Positions 1 to 6,106 of a stretch of DNA of 23,859 nucleotides are shown here, piece after piece. The stretch comes from Hyphomicrobium sp. Its GTDB lineage: Bacteria; Pseudomonadota; Alphaproteobacteria; Rhizobiales; Hyphomicrobiaceae. Where the stretch lies: positions 1 to 23,859 of the forward strand of contig JAUWCP010000006.1 in the NCBI GenBank assembly GCA_030609245.1, given 5' to 3'. The notes below the pieces were generated by a model, which made no database searches, had not been told where the DNA came from, and saw only the letters and a list, made by a program, of their open reading frames with translations. The position numbers were made by a program, and so were the translations under genes. Positions within the stretch are counted from its first letter, which is position 1; each line of letters begins with the position of its first letter.

Positions 1-64
1 CTCCCCGCCACGCAAGGCGCATGAGCCGATGGCGCGGGACGCCCTAGTGCATCTTGAATTCGCG

Positions 65-277
65 CTACTTCTTGCGCTGGCGGCGGGCCCAATAGATGGC
101 GAAGATACCAATCCAAAGCAGCAGTGCGAGAACGTCCAAGAGCGTGGATAGCTCGCGCAGATTGTGCTGCCAGGGTCGTTCAGGGTCACCAACCAAAATG
201 ATAACGCTGGCGATCGCGCCCGCGGCAAGACATAGGCCGGTCAAAACCCAAATGATGCGCACTGCCCGTCGGGTCAT
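65..277 (-). CDS. small two-helix membrane protein, unknown function
   Basis: A 70-residue protein that I do not recognise. It has two hydrophobic helices, at about residues 7-29 and 46-63, joined by a short polar loop. The C-terminus is very basic (ARRQRKK), which suggests that both ends lie in the cytoplasm by the positive-inside rule. The start is ATG at 277 and the stop is TAG; no strong ribosome binding site is visible. The layout of helices and charge is typical of a genuine small inner-membrane protein, but a chance ORF cannot be excluded. It lies on the same strand as the DUF4166 gene upstream, about 85 bp away. Confidence 0.5.
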   Translation of the reverse strand: MTRRAVRIIWVLTGLCLAAGAIASVIILVGDPERPWQHNLRELSTLLDVLALLLWIGIFAIYWARRQRKK

Positions 278-363
278 GGGTCACCCGTGCGGCTGAAACG
301 TCGGAAAACGTAACTATCGCATTTCCAGGCTAGAGCATTCAAGCGGAAGGGCACCAGATACGA

Positions 364-1071
364 TCAGTCATCGCAGAAATAGGCCAGCTGATGAACGAGA
401 CGGCCGAGGATTGGGTGCGTCAGATCCAAGCGAAAGGAAAACGTCCCGTTGCCTTCCTCGCGGTGGGTGATCTCCATGCGTCCGGGCTCAAGTGCTTCAG
501 GAACACGCCACCGCCAACGGCCGACCTCGAAAAAGTAGCTGGCCGAACGAAAGATGAGCGCGCCCTCCTCCACGGTGACTTTGAGCGTCATGCCGATACC
601 AAAGCCGACGTACTCCTCCAATCCCGTTGGCCCGCGAAACCGCTTGGCCGACGAGATGGCTTGGGGAAGCCGGCCGGGCCGAGGGTAGATGCGTGTCCAG
701 CTCTGTCCGCCGAGGCGCTCGTCCTCGGTGACGCAGACGAGGGCCGGGCCGGTAGCGCCATTGGTGAGCGGCAAGGGTGAGCCGATGGCGCGGGTGAGAT
801 ACGCCAGCACGCGTCCTGCGAACGATAATTCGGTCGCCACGACATTATCTCGGTAGAGCACGCTTTCGCTCGGCGCGAGGCATTTGGAGAAGCGGCGTTG
901 GACAGGCTCAGGCAGCTCATTCCAGGACGTCTCACCGATGAGCGCGCGAAAGCGCAGGTCGGCGAGTGCGGGCAGCGTTTTTTGTCGATTCGCAGCGGAC
1001 GTGGACGAGCCCGCCGTACGCTCTGTACGCTCTTGATCCCCTACGACTTGAAGCCGTTCATGCGCTGTCAC
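364..1071 (-). CDS. DUF4166 domain protein
   Basis: A 235-residue soluble protein with a GTG start at 1071. About 35 low-complexity N-terminal residues come first. The rest resembles the DUF4166 domain: an ALIGETSWNELPEPVQRRF opening, a central GGQSWTRIYPRPGRLPQAISSAKRF segment, and a C-terminal stretch about building a saturated-lipid-like beta fold (FEVGRWRWRVPEALEPG, FRLDLTHPILGRLVHQLAYF). In other bacteria this domain occurs alone or fused to saccharopine-dehydrogenase-like oxidoreductases; its biochemical role is not established. The gene starts 30 bp after the GbsR/MarR-like regulator on the same strand, so the two are probably co-transcribed and the regulator probably controls this gene. 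The family call rests on remembered similarity and is moderate. Confidence 0.6.
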   Translation of the reverse strand: MTAHERLQVVGDQERTERTAGSSTSAANRQKTLPALADLRFRALIGETSWNELPEPVQRRFSKCLAPSESVLYRDNVVATELSFAGRVLAYLTRAIGSPLPLTNGATGPALVCVTEDERLGGQSWTRIYPRPGRLPQAISSAKRFRGPTGLEEYVGFGIGMTLKVTVEEGALIFRSASYFFEVGRWRWRVPEALEPGRMEITHREEGNGTFSFRLDLTHPILGRLVHQLAYFCDD

Positions 1072-1100
1072 GACAAAATTTTCCCTCTGTGTCCCTGCTC

Positions 1101-1685
1101 TTAGGCCGAACGGGCACGTTTCGCGCTCCTCTTGCCGCGACCGACCGCAAAGCGCGCCACTGCACCGCCCATCTTCAACAGCGCCAACAGCGTCGGCGCC
1201 GGCAGTTGCATGATCTCGCCAAAGCTCTTGTCGACGGTTTCCGTGAATTCGAGCATGGCGCTAAGTCGCTTGCGCACGCTCGCCGGGACGCGGGCATCTT
1301 TCTTGGCGTCGGCCACGCACGCGCGCAAAATGCCAAGCGTCGGGTCGATTTCGCGCGCCTTTCGGCCCAGCGCGATACGCCGTACCATTTCGAACATATC
1401 GCCCTCGGCCTCGTAGTGATCGCGCCGATCGCCCATGACGTGGACGCGGCGAATAAGGCCCCAGCCGATCAGCTCACGCAGGCTCGTTGAGACGTTGGAG
1501 CGCGCCATCGCCAAGCGCTCAGCGATGTCCTCAGCAGTCATTGGATTGTCTGAGACGTACAGCAAGGCATGGATCTGCGCGACCGAGCGGTTGACGCTCC
1601 AAACGGCACCCATCTCGCCCCAATGCAGCACGAAGCGCTCGATCGCCGCGGGTAGCGGCTTTCTATGTACGGTTATTTCTGTCAT
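1101..1685 (-). CDS. GbsR/MarR-like winged-helix transcriptional regulator
   Basis: A predicted DNA-binding regulator of 194 residues. The N-terminal half has a winged helix: a scaffold helix (SVNRSVAQIHALLYV), the helix-turn-helix (MTAEDIAERLAMARSNVSTSLREL) and a wing (GLIRRVHVMGDRRDHYEAEGD). The sequence AIERFVLHWGEMG before it is typical of the GbsR branch of MarR-like proteins. The C-terminus ends in a basic tail (GRGKRSAKRARSA). The frame extends upstream to 1778, but ATG 1685 is preferred: a TTGACA/GATATT promoter places its predicted transcription start exactly on that ATG, and the conserved region begins just after it. No Shine-Dalgarno is seen, so the message may be leaderless. A perfect inverted repeat lies over the start, which suggests autoregulation. 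The DUF4166 gene follows in the same operon. Confidence 0.75.
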   Translation of the reverse strand: MTEITVHRKPLPAAIERFVLHWGEMGAVWSVNRSVAQIHALLYVSDNPMTAEDIAERLAMARSNVSTSLRELIGWGLIRRVHVMGDRRDHYEAEGDMFEMVRRIALGRKAREIDPTLGILRACVADAKKDARVPASVRKRLSAMLEFTETVDKSFGEIMQLPAPTLLALLKMGGAVARFAVGRGKRSAKRARSA

Positions 1686-1695
1686 TACAGAAATA
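1674..1695. promoter_or_regulatory. candidate autoregulatory operator (perfect 9-bp inverted repeat)
   Basis: TATTTCTGT at 1674-1682 and ACAGAAATA at 1687-1695 form a perfect 9-bp inverted repeat separated by CATT. It spans the predicted transcription start and ATG of the regulator at 1685 and overlaps the -10 box. Winged-helix dimers of this type bind palindromes of this size, so occlusion by the regulator itself is the natural reading. Binding is inferred; the symmetry is directly visible. Confidence 0.6.
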
Positions 1696-1720
1696 TCTGA
1701 CACCATGAAACGGATGTCAA
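1692..1720 (-). promoter_or_regulatory. candidate sigma-70 promoter of the GbsR-like regulator
   Basis: On the minus strand, TTGACA (1720-1715) is followed after exactly 17 nt by GATATT (1697-1692). The expected start, about 7 nt downstream, is 1685, which is the A of the regulator's ATG. The -35 box is a perfect consensus match and the -10 matches 4 of 6 bases. Confidence 0.5.
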
Positions 1721-1833
1721 TCCGAACGCAGCGCTGGAGGGCGGAAGTTTGCCGCAATTTGCGGGAAATCCCGCCCAATTGAGGTGTTCTTCCCGCTATT
1801 GCTCGTCAGTAGGATCCGTAGCCGGTCAGAGCC

Positions 1834-2052
1834 GTGAGGAGAGCAAGTTATCGGCACCACGGGAACTGCGATCGGGCGATTTTTGGCAGTCCCGGCTTCA
1901 AGTTCTTCCTCATCTGCGGGCTCATTCTCGCTGTCCTCTATGGACTGCTCTATCTCATCCTCCAGCTTGAGGACTATGCGCTGCTCGCCGGCGCGGTCTT
2001 AGGCTTCCTGACATTGGCGGTTGTGATGTTCTCCACCCTGCGGGTCGAGTGA
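1834..2052 (+). pseudogene. creD: creD 3' remnant (C-terminal end of a CreD inner-membrane protein)
   Basis: The reading frame encodes about 72 residues. The last 50 or so (from about 1894) form two hydrophobic helices with the CreD C-terminal signature GLLYLILQLEDYALLAGAV followed by VVMFSTLRVE. CreD proteins are normally about 450 residues, and nothing resembling the missing 400 is present upstream in any frame, where the regulator begins on the other strand. Many CreD proteins continue R-(I/V)-D-W at this point; here the next codon is TGA, one base from TGG, and without it the frame would run to the TAG at 2080 that opens the repeat. This is therefore most likely a deletion remnant. An expressed two-helix peptide cannot be ruled out. 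Confidence 0.6.
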
Positions 2053-2079
2053 TCCGGGCGCGAGACGCCAGCACCCGGC

Positions 2080-2230
2080 TAGAGCAGGATCGTTCTTGAT
2101 GGAATCACTCACCAAGCCCAGAAGGTTCCCGGCAAGAACGTGAATCTTGCTCTAAATCAAAAGTGTCGAGCCTGATTCACGTTTCACTTGGAGCGCCTCA
2201 AGTGCTTCCAAGTGAAACGATCAGGCTCTA
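2080..2230 (+). repeat. composite palindromic repeat, copy A (two hairpins)
   Basis: Intergenic repeat, most diverged of three clear copies. Hairpin 1 (2080-2154) pairs AGAGCAGGAT with ATCTTGCTCT and CGTTCTTG with CAAGAACG. Hairpin 2 (2166-2230) pairs GAGCCTGAT with ATCAGGCTC and GTTTCACTTGGA with TCCAAGTGAAAC. An 11-bp linker AATCAAAAGTG separates them. The left end TAG would stop read-through of the creD remnant, and the right end TAG is the stop codon of the Ntn hydrolase gene on the minus strand. Copies at 12953-13104 (inverted) and 17892-18043 share the whole architecture. Confidence 0.9.
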
Positions 2231-3229
2231 GGCGACCACCTCAAGCGGTTCGGTCGCCGCGCGCTGCGCTTCGATACCTTGCGCCACGATCCGTCCCCGT
2301 GCCGCATCCGCGATCATGACAAAGCGCGTGTTGTCGTTGAGGATCGGCGGCGCCAGCCAGGGAAAGTCCGCGTCGAGGTCAGTTGAGACACTATGCATCT
2401 GGCGCGAACGGCCGACATTGTCCTTCCCGCGCGCATGTCCGTGCCAGCCCGCAGCCTGCCATTGGTTCGCCGTGACGTTTGCGCCCTCGTGCACACGCGC
2501 CTCCGTCTCGGAGCGCTCGATGATGACGGTGTCGCCCGGCTTTGTACCGGCGAGCGAATAGATTCCCGGCGTCGAGATCGGACGCTCGATCAGCAATTGT
2601 TTGGCCTCGGCGAACGACGCGGCGGTCTCGAACACCTCGCGTAAAAGGTGCGCAGGTGTCAGATGCAGCATGCGCCAAACGCGCGCCCGGTTGACGGCCC
2701 AATCGAGATAAAACCGCCCCAGTGGCTTGCTCATCGGCGCCTGATTGAGCGCTGCCGTAAAACGGCCGGGCGCCATCGCCTGTAGAATGCCTGTGTAACC
2801 GGGCCATGTGAACGTCACGAACGGACCCGCTTCGCCGGCAACGCGCGCAGCAATGATGTAGCGGCCGAGCCCCGGCGTTCGCCAGTCGAGAACACGCACA
2901 AGGCGCGCACTTTTGTGGTCGGGTGCAGGAGCGACCCTGCACGTACAGCCCCACTCGTAGTTGACCGAAAGGAAGTAGGCGCCAGGGCGGCGCAGGCGGT
3001 CTGCCACCGCATCGATTTCTGCAAGGTGGACGCTATCTTGTTTTTCAAGCCAGCGGCGCGACACGGCATCGAGCGACTTGAGAGCGGCACGCGGCACATG
3101 GCGGGTGGCGCCATCGATGAGGGCATGGGCACGCGCTTCCTCCAACTTAAGCGTCGCCAAAGGAAAGTCCGGCCCAACATCATGCACTGGGATTTGACCA
3201 AGCCTCGCCCTTTGCGCCACTTGCACCAT
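2228..3229 (-). CDS. NAAA/acid-ceramidase-like Ntn hydrolase
   Basis: A 333-residue protein resembling N-acylethanolamine acid amidase and acid ceramidase, which are N-terminal-nucleophile amidohydrolases that cleave N-acyl bonds. Recognisable blocks are the CT nucleophile motif (GCTCR, candidate Cys95-Thr96), LVRVLDWRTPG with Asp115, a VTFTWPGYTGILQAMAPGRF block matching the FTGTTFIGYVG region of NAAA, ALNQ, and TANQW near residue 255 matching TNYDHW. There is no signal peptide, so it is probably cytosolic. In the eukaryotic enzymes self-cleavage just before the Cys activates the protein; the 94 residues before Cys95 would fit a similar alpha chain. ATG 3229 is preceded by a good GGAAGG site. 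The stop TAG lies inside the repeat. Its natural substrate is unknown. Confidence 0.65.
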   Translation of the reverse strand: MVQVAQRARLGQIPVHDVGPDFPLATLKLEEARAHALIDGATRHVPRAALKSLDAVSRRWLEKQDSVHLAEIDAVADRLRRPGAYFLSVNYEWGCTCRVAPAPDHKSARLVRVLDWRTPGLGRYIIAARVAGEAGPFVTFTWPGYTGILQAMAPGRFTAALNQAPMSKPLGRFYLDWAVNRARVWRMLHLTPAHLLREVFETAASFAEAKQLLIERPISTPGIYSLAGTKPGDTVIIERSETEARVHEGANVTANQWQAAGWHGHARGKDNVGRSRQMHSVSTDLDADFPWLAPPILNDNTRFVMIADAARGRIVAQGIEAQRAATEPLEVVA

Positions 3230-3328
3230 CTATCTGCCTTCCAAGACGCTCTCCCTACCATTCGACATTTGTGCATAGCAGGCCGCAATTCCAAACGGTG
3301 TTTGGGCGGCCATCCAAAGGCGCGCCCT

Positions 3329-3361
3329 AAAAAGAGGCCGCCGATGGGTGAACCGGCGGCC
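3329..3361 (-). terminator. candidate minus-strand intrinsic terminator or attenuator
   Basis: GGCCGCCG (3336-3343) and CGGCGGCC (3354-3361) form a perfect 8-bp stem with a 10-nt loop. Read on the minus strand, the stem is followed by TCTTTTT. No gene ends here on that strand; the hydrolase start lies 100 nt further downstream. It may therefore end a short RNA made from the 3362-3560 region or attenuate transcription of the hydrolase gene. Confidence 0.5.
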
Positions 3362-3376
3362 AAATAGGAAAAATTG

Positions 3377-3581
3377 GCAGATAGCGGGAATGGCGCCCAA
3401 CCGGTCAGGACCGGCGCCCAAAAAGGCGGCATTCCCGCGGGGGTGCTCAACCAGTCGCCACGCGCCGGCCAGCTCGGCGACTACACGGCATCATGGCAAC
3501 GTGTTGAACAGCTCATATATTTGGGTCCAGGGCGCACCTGTCCTTGATTTCGATCAAACGGGCCCCAAGATGCGGGGCCAA
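3377..3581. other. gene-free region with a strongly folding element
   Basis: Together with its flanks this belongs to the 535-bp gap between the Ntn hydrolase and rplU; no convincing CDS or tRNA was found. At 3384-3438 GCGGGAATG and CATTCCCGC form a 9-bp perfect outer stem. The stem continues past one mismatch for four more pairs. Inside lies CCGGT-cagg-ACCGG (3401-3414), and GGCGCCCA occurs twice (3392-3399, 3413-3420), which allows alternative pairings. The minus-strand terminator-like hairpin is 23 bp away. From about 3440 to 3581 I see no further structure of note apart from a small TTGAT-ttcg-ATCAA hairpin (about 3543-3556). Confidence 0.45.
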
Positions 3582-3610
3582 TTGACAATTCTGCGCGTCT
3601 CGCCGATAAA
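3582..3610 (+). promoter_or_regulatory. candidate sigma-70 promoter for rplU-rpmA
   Basis: TTGACA at 3582-3587 and GATAAA at 3605-3610 are separated by exactly 17 nt. The inferred start near 3617 would give the rplU message a leader of about 150 nt. It is the best promoter match in the gap upstream of rplU. Confidence 0.55.
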
Positions 3611-3703
3611 GCGGCCCGATCGCGTTCGGCACTCGTCCGGACGCGCAAGATGCGCTGCCCGAGGCTCCGTTCGCCGCTGCAAGTTGGCGATCCTCAAAGA
3701 CCG

Positions 3704-3742
3704 CAGGACCCCTGTCAGGACCCCTGTGGCGCCGTAGGGCGC
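3704..3742 (+). promoter_or_regulatory. rplU leader: tandem palindromic 12-mer and hairpin
   Basis: The 12-mer CAGGACCCCTGT occurs twice in tandem at 3704-3715 and 3716-3727; each unit has CAGG/CCTG ends that can pair within or between units. A second hairpin, GCGCC-gtag-GGCGC (3729-3742), follows and ends 10 nt before the AAGGA site at 3753-3757. This cluster just upstream of the ribosome binding site could control L21 synthesis, but that role is inferred only from position. Confidence 0.4.
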
Positions 3743-3764
3743 GGATAATGCGAAGGAAAATGCC

Positions 3765-4079
3765 ATGTACGCTGTCATCAAGACGGGCGGCAAGCAATAT
3801 CGCGTCGCCCCTGACGACGTTCTAACCATCGAAAAAGTTAAAGGCGACGCCGGCGCGAAGATCGAGTTCGCCGAGGTGCTGATGATTGGCGGGTCTGAAA
3901 CGCCAAAGTTTGGCACACCATTCGTCTCTGGCGCCAAGGTCGTTGCCGAGCTTGTGGAGCAGACACGGGGGCCGAAAGTCATCGCCTTCAAAAAGCGCCG
4001 CCGCAAGAATTCACGCCGCAAGCGCGGCCACCGACAGGATCTAACCAAGGTCCTCATCAAGAACATCGTCGGCGCTTAA
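3765..4079 (+). CDS. rplU: 50S ribosomal protein L21
   Basis: L21 of the large ribosomal subunit, which binds 23S rRNA. The 104 residues match the family throughout: the MYAVIKTGGKQYRV opening, the PFVSGAKVVAELVEQ centre and the rRNA-contacting basic run VIAFKKRRRKNSRRKRGHRQ followed by the usual T-x-V-x-I ending. The length is normal. ATG 3765 follows an AAGGA site with 7-nt spacing. It is the first gene of a two-gene operon with rpmA, 31 bp downstream, closed by the terminator at 4421-4445. The upstream leader is long and carries hairpins, so post-transcriptional control is possible. Confidence 0.97.
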   Translation: MYAVIKTGGKQYRVAPDDVLTIEKVKGDAGAKIEFAEVLMIGGSETPKFGTPFVSGAKVVAELVEQTRGPKVIAFKKRRRKNSRRKRGHRQDLTKVLIKNIVGA

Positions 4080-4110
4080 CGAGCCGCCAACTCGCAATAG
4101 GATCTGACCA

Positions 4111-4383
4111 ATGGCACAAAAGAAAGCAGGCGGCTCGTCTAAGAACGGCCGCGACTCGCAGTCCAAACGTCTCGGCGTGAAGCGCTTCGGTGGGGAGCGT
4201 GTCATTCCCGGCAACATCCTCGTGCGCCAGCGCGGCACACAGTGGCATCCCGGCTCAGGCGTCGGAATGGGCACGGACCATACGATCTTTGCCGTGGTCG
4301 AGGGTGCAGTCGAGTTTAAGACCAAGCGAAAAGGCCGCGTGTTCGTGTCTGTTCGCTCCGAGGATACCGGCGCCACCGAATAG
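4111..4383 (+). CDS. rpmA: 50S ribosomal protein L27
   Basis: L27 of the large ribosomal subunit, whose N-terminal tail reaches the peptidyl transferase centre. The 90 residues start MAQKKAGGSSKNGRDS and continue with RLGVKRFGGERVIPGNILVRQRGTQ-type core, HPGSGVGMGTDHTIFA and a final FKTKRKGRVFVSV strand. The N-terminus lacks the cleavable extension found in Firmicutes, as expected for a proteobacterium. The GATCTGACC just before ATG 4111 has no strong Shine-Dalgarno, which suggests coupling to rplU. Confidence 0.97.
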   Translation: MAQKKAGGSSKNGRDSQSKRLGVKRFGGERVIPGNILVRQRGTQWHPGSGVGMGTDHTIFAVVEGAVEFKTKRKGRVFVSVRSEDTGATE

Positions 4384-4420
4384 CGCACAGATGCCAAGCA
4401 TTGCCCAACGAAGTTTAACG

Positions 4421-4445
4421 GGGGATGTCGCGGCATCCCCTTTTT
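4421..4445 (+). terminator. intrinsic terminator of the rplU-rpmA operon
   Basis: GGGGATG (4421-4427) and CATCCCC (4434-4440) make a perfect 7-bp GC-rich stem with a 6-nt loop, followed directly by TTTTT. It lies 37 bp after the rpmA stop and separates the ribosomal-protein pair from the GNAT-obgE genes. Confidence 0.9.
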
Positions 4446-4494
4446 CGTATCTTTAGCCCTTAGTGAGTGATGCAGGATTGAAGCGCGGTGAAAA

Positions 4495-4926
4495 ATGCGC
4501 TCGCGGCGTTTGACCTACCGGATTATCGAATCGCGCGACGCAAGCCGCATTACGGAGCTCGCGAGCGACTGGGACGTGGCATGCATGACGTCGCGTATCC
4601 CGCACCCCTACTCGCTCCTCGACGCCGATCTTTGGATCGCCTCGATCGCCACCGACGAGTTCGTGCGCGGCATTGAACACGACGGCGATCTCATTGGGGC
4701 GGTTGGCTTTGTCGAGGGCGAGCGTGCCCGGGCAGAGATGGGTTATTGGATCGGTAAGCCCTGGTGGGGCAACGGATTTGCCACGGAAGCGGCACGCGCC
4801 ATGATGAACTATTGCTTTAGAGACTGCGGCATTCGACGCATAACGTGTGGGCATTTCGCCGACAACGCGGCCTCAGCACGCGTTATTGCCAAACTCGGGT
4901 TTCGCCGCGTGGGCAAGTGCACGTAA
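4495..4926 (+). CDS. GNAT N-acetyltransferase, interrupted by in-frame TAA
   Basis: An acetyltransferase of the RimJ/RimL type, the usual neighbour of obgE in this order. The acetyl-CoA-binding region is clear (GYWIGKPWWGNGFATEAARAMM), followed by the family's NAASARVIAKLGFRRVG segment. The protein ends at TAA 4924-4926 after 143 residues. Reading on in the same frame gives WCEARKSGV and about 20 more residues, similar to the C-terminal strand of these enzymes (ARG..V type). The extended frame closes at TGA 5014-5016, which overlaps the obgE ATG as ATGA. The gene therefore appears to have lost its last 30 residues to a nonsense change. ATG 4495 is the first start after an in-frame TGA. Whether the short form is active is unknown. 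Confidence 0.8.
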   Translation: MRSRRLTYRIIESRDASRITELASDWDVACMTSRIPHPYSLLDADLWIASIATDEFVRGIEHDGDLIGAVGFVEGERARAEMGYWIGKPWWGNGFATEAARAMMNYCFRDCGIRRITCGHFADNAASARVIAKLGFRRVGKCT

Positions 4927-5012
4927 TGGTGCGAGGCGCGAAAGAGTGGGGTCGAGACGATAAAATACGCCCGGCGGCGCCCCTTCATGGCGGCCTGGAG
5001 GCGGAGCGCGCA

Positions 5013-6053
5013 ATGAGATTTCTGGACCAAGCCAAGATCTACATCTCTTCCGGCGACGGCGGCGCAGGCTGCGTCAGCTTTCGGCGCGAGAAGTTCATCG
5101 AGTTTGGCGGTCCCGACGGCGGCGACGGCGGCAGGGGCGGCAACGTTTGGGCTGAGTGCGTGCAGAACCTCAACACTCTGATCGACTACCGCTACCAGCA
5201 GCACTTCAAAGCCAAGACGGGCGGCCACGGCATGGGCCGCGATCGTTCAGGTGCAAAGGGCGCCGACCGCATCATCAAGGTGCCGCCCGGCACGCAGATC
5301 TTCGCAGAAGACCAAGAGACGCTCCTCGCCGATATGGAAAATCCAGGTGACCGCGCACTTCTGGCCAAAGGTGGCAACGGCGGATTTGGCAACGCGCACT
5401 TCAAATCGTCGACAAACCAGGCGCCACGTCACGCCAATCCCGGCCTACCGGGAGAAGAACTCACCATTTGGCTGCGGCTCAAGATGATTGCAGATGCGGG
5501 CCTTGTTGGTCTCCCGAATGCTGGCAAATCCACTTTCTTGGCAACCGTCAGCGCGGCGAAACCAAAAATCGCCGACTACCCCTTCACCACCCTGCACCCC
5601 AATCTCGGCGTAGTGCGCGCGGGCGAGGTCGACTTCGTTCTCGCCGACATCCCAGGCCTCATCGAAGGTGCAAGCGAAGGTGCCGGCCTCGGCACACGCT
5701 TCCTCGGCCACGTAGAGCGTACGAAGGTGCTGCTGCACCTGGTCGATGCCACTGAGGAAGATGTAGGGAGCGCCTACCGCACTGTGCGGCGAGAGCTCAA
5801 AGCCTATGGGGCCGGGCTCGAAGCAAAGAAGGAGATCGTCGCGCTGACGAAGTGCGATGCCGTCGATGAGGAAACGCTTACGCAACGCTTAGAGGCACTC
5901 AAGAAAGCGGCAAAGAAAACGCCGCTCGTTTTGTCCGCGGTATCGGGCGCGGGCGTCAGGGATGCGCTCTTCGCGCTCGCCCGCGACATCGGCAGCGCAG
6001 ACAAACGGGAAGCTGCCGAGTCGTCTGATGCGCACGAGCCATGGCGGCCTTAA
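5013..6053 (+). CDS. obgE: GTPase ObgE/CgtA
   Basis: Essential Obg GTPase involved in 50S assembly and stress signalling. The 346 residues hold the glycine-rich Obg fold (1-158: SSGDGGAGCVSFRREKF, GGPDGGDGG), then the G domain: G1 GLPNAGKST (166-174), G2 TTLHPN (192-197), G3 DIPGLIEGA (212-220), G4 TKCD (279-282) and G5 SAVSG (308-312). The tail after 330 is short and lacks the OCT domain of Firmicutes, as usual in alphaproteobacteria. The longer frame begins at 4845, but ATG 5013 is right: MRFLDQAKIY is the conserved start, GGAGG/GGAG lie 6-11 nt upstream, and the start overlaps the ancestral GNAT stop as ATGA. Confidence 0.97.
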   Translation: MRFLDQAKIYISSGDGGAGCVSFRREKFIEFGGPDGGDGGRGGNVWAECVQNLNTLIDYRYQQHFKAKTGGHGMGRDRSGAKGADRIIKVPPGTQIFAEDQETLLADMENPGDRALLAKGGNGGFGNAHFKSSTNQAPRHANPGLPGEELTIWLRLKMIADAGLVGLPNAGKSTFLATVSAAKPKIADYPFTTLHPNLGVVRAGEVDFVLADIPGLIEGASEGAGLGTRFLGHVERTKVLLHLVDATEEDVGSAYRTVRRELKAYGAGLEAKKEIVALTKCDAVDEETLTQRLEALKKAAKKTPLVLSAVSGAGVRDALFALARDIGSADKREAAESSDAHEPWRP

Positions 6054-6106
6054 CTCGTGCCGACAAAGGTACCGCCGCATTGATCGCACCGCGCTGGAAC
6101 AATCCG

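Noticed and set aside
331..366. TAGAGCATTC and CGATCAG near the 3' end of the DUF4166 gene, similar to ends of the composite repeat
   Set aside because: Only 6-7 bases match at each end and no stem can be formed; too weak to call even a decayed copy.
3230..3450. Minus-strand frames of 63 and 211 residues upstream of or overlapping the Ntn hydrolase
   Set aside because: They run through the terminator-like hairpin or lie out of frame over the hydrolase gene and show no family motif.
3362..3764. Possible tRNA or known small RNA upstream of rplU
   Set aside because: No T-loop GTTCRA-type sequence with matching arms was found, and the fold does not match any RNA family that I can name.
4845..5012. 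Upstream in-frame extension of obgE
   Set aside because: The extra 56 residues are an out-of-frame reading of the GNAT 3' end; the conserved Obg start and ribosome binding site support ATG 5013.
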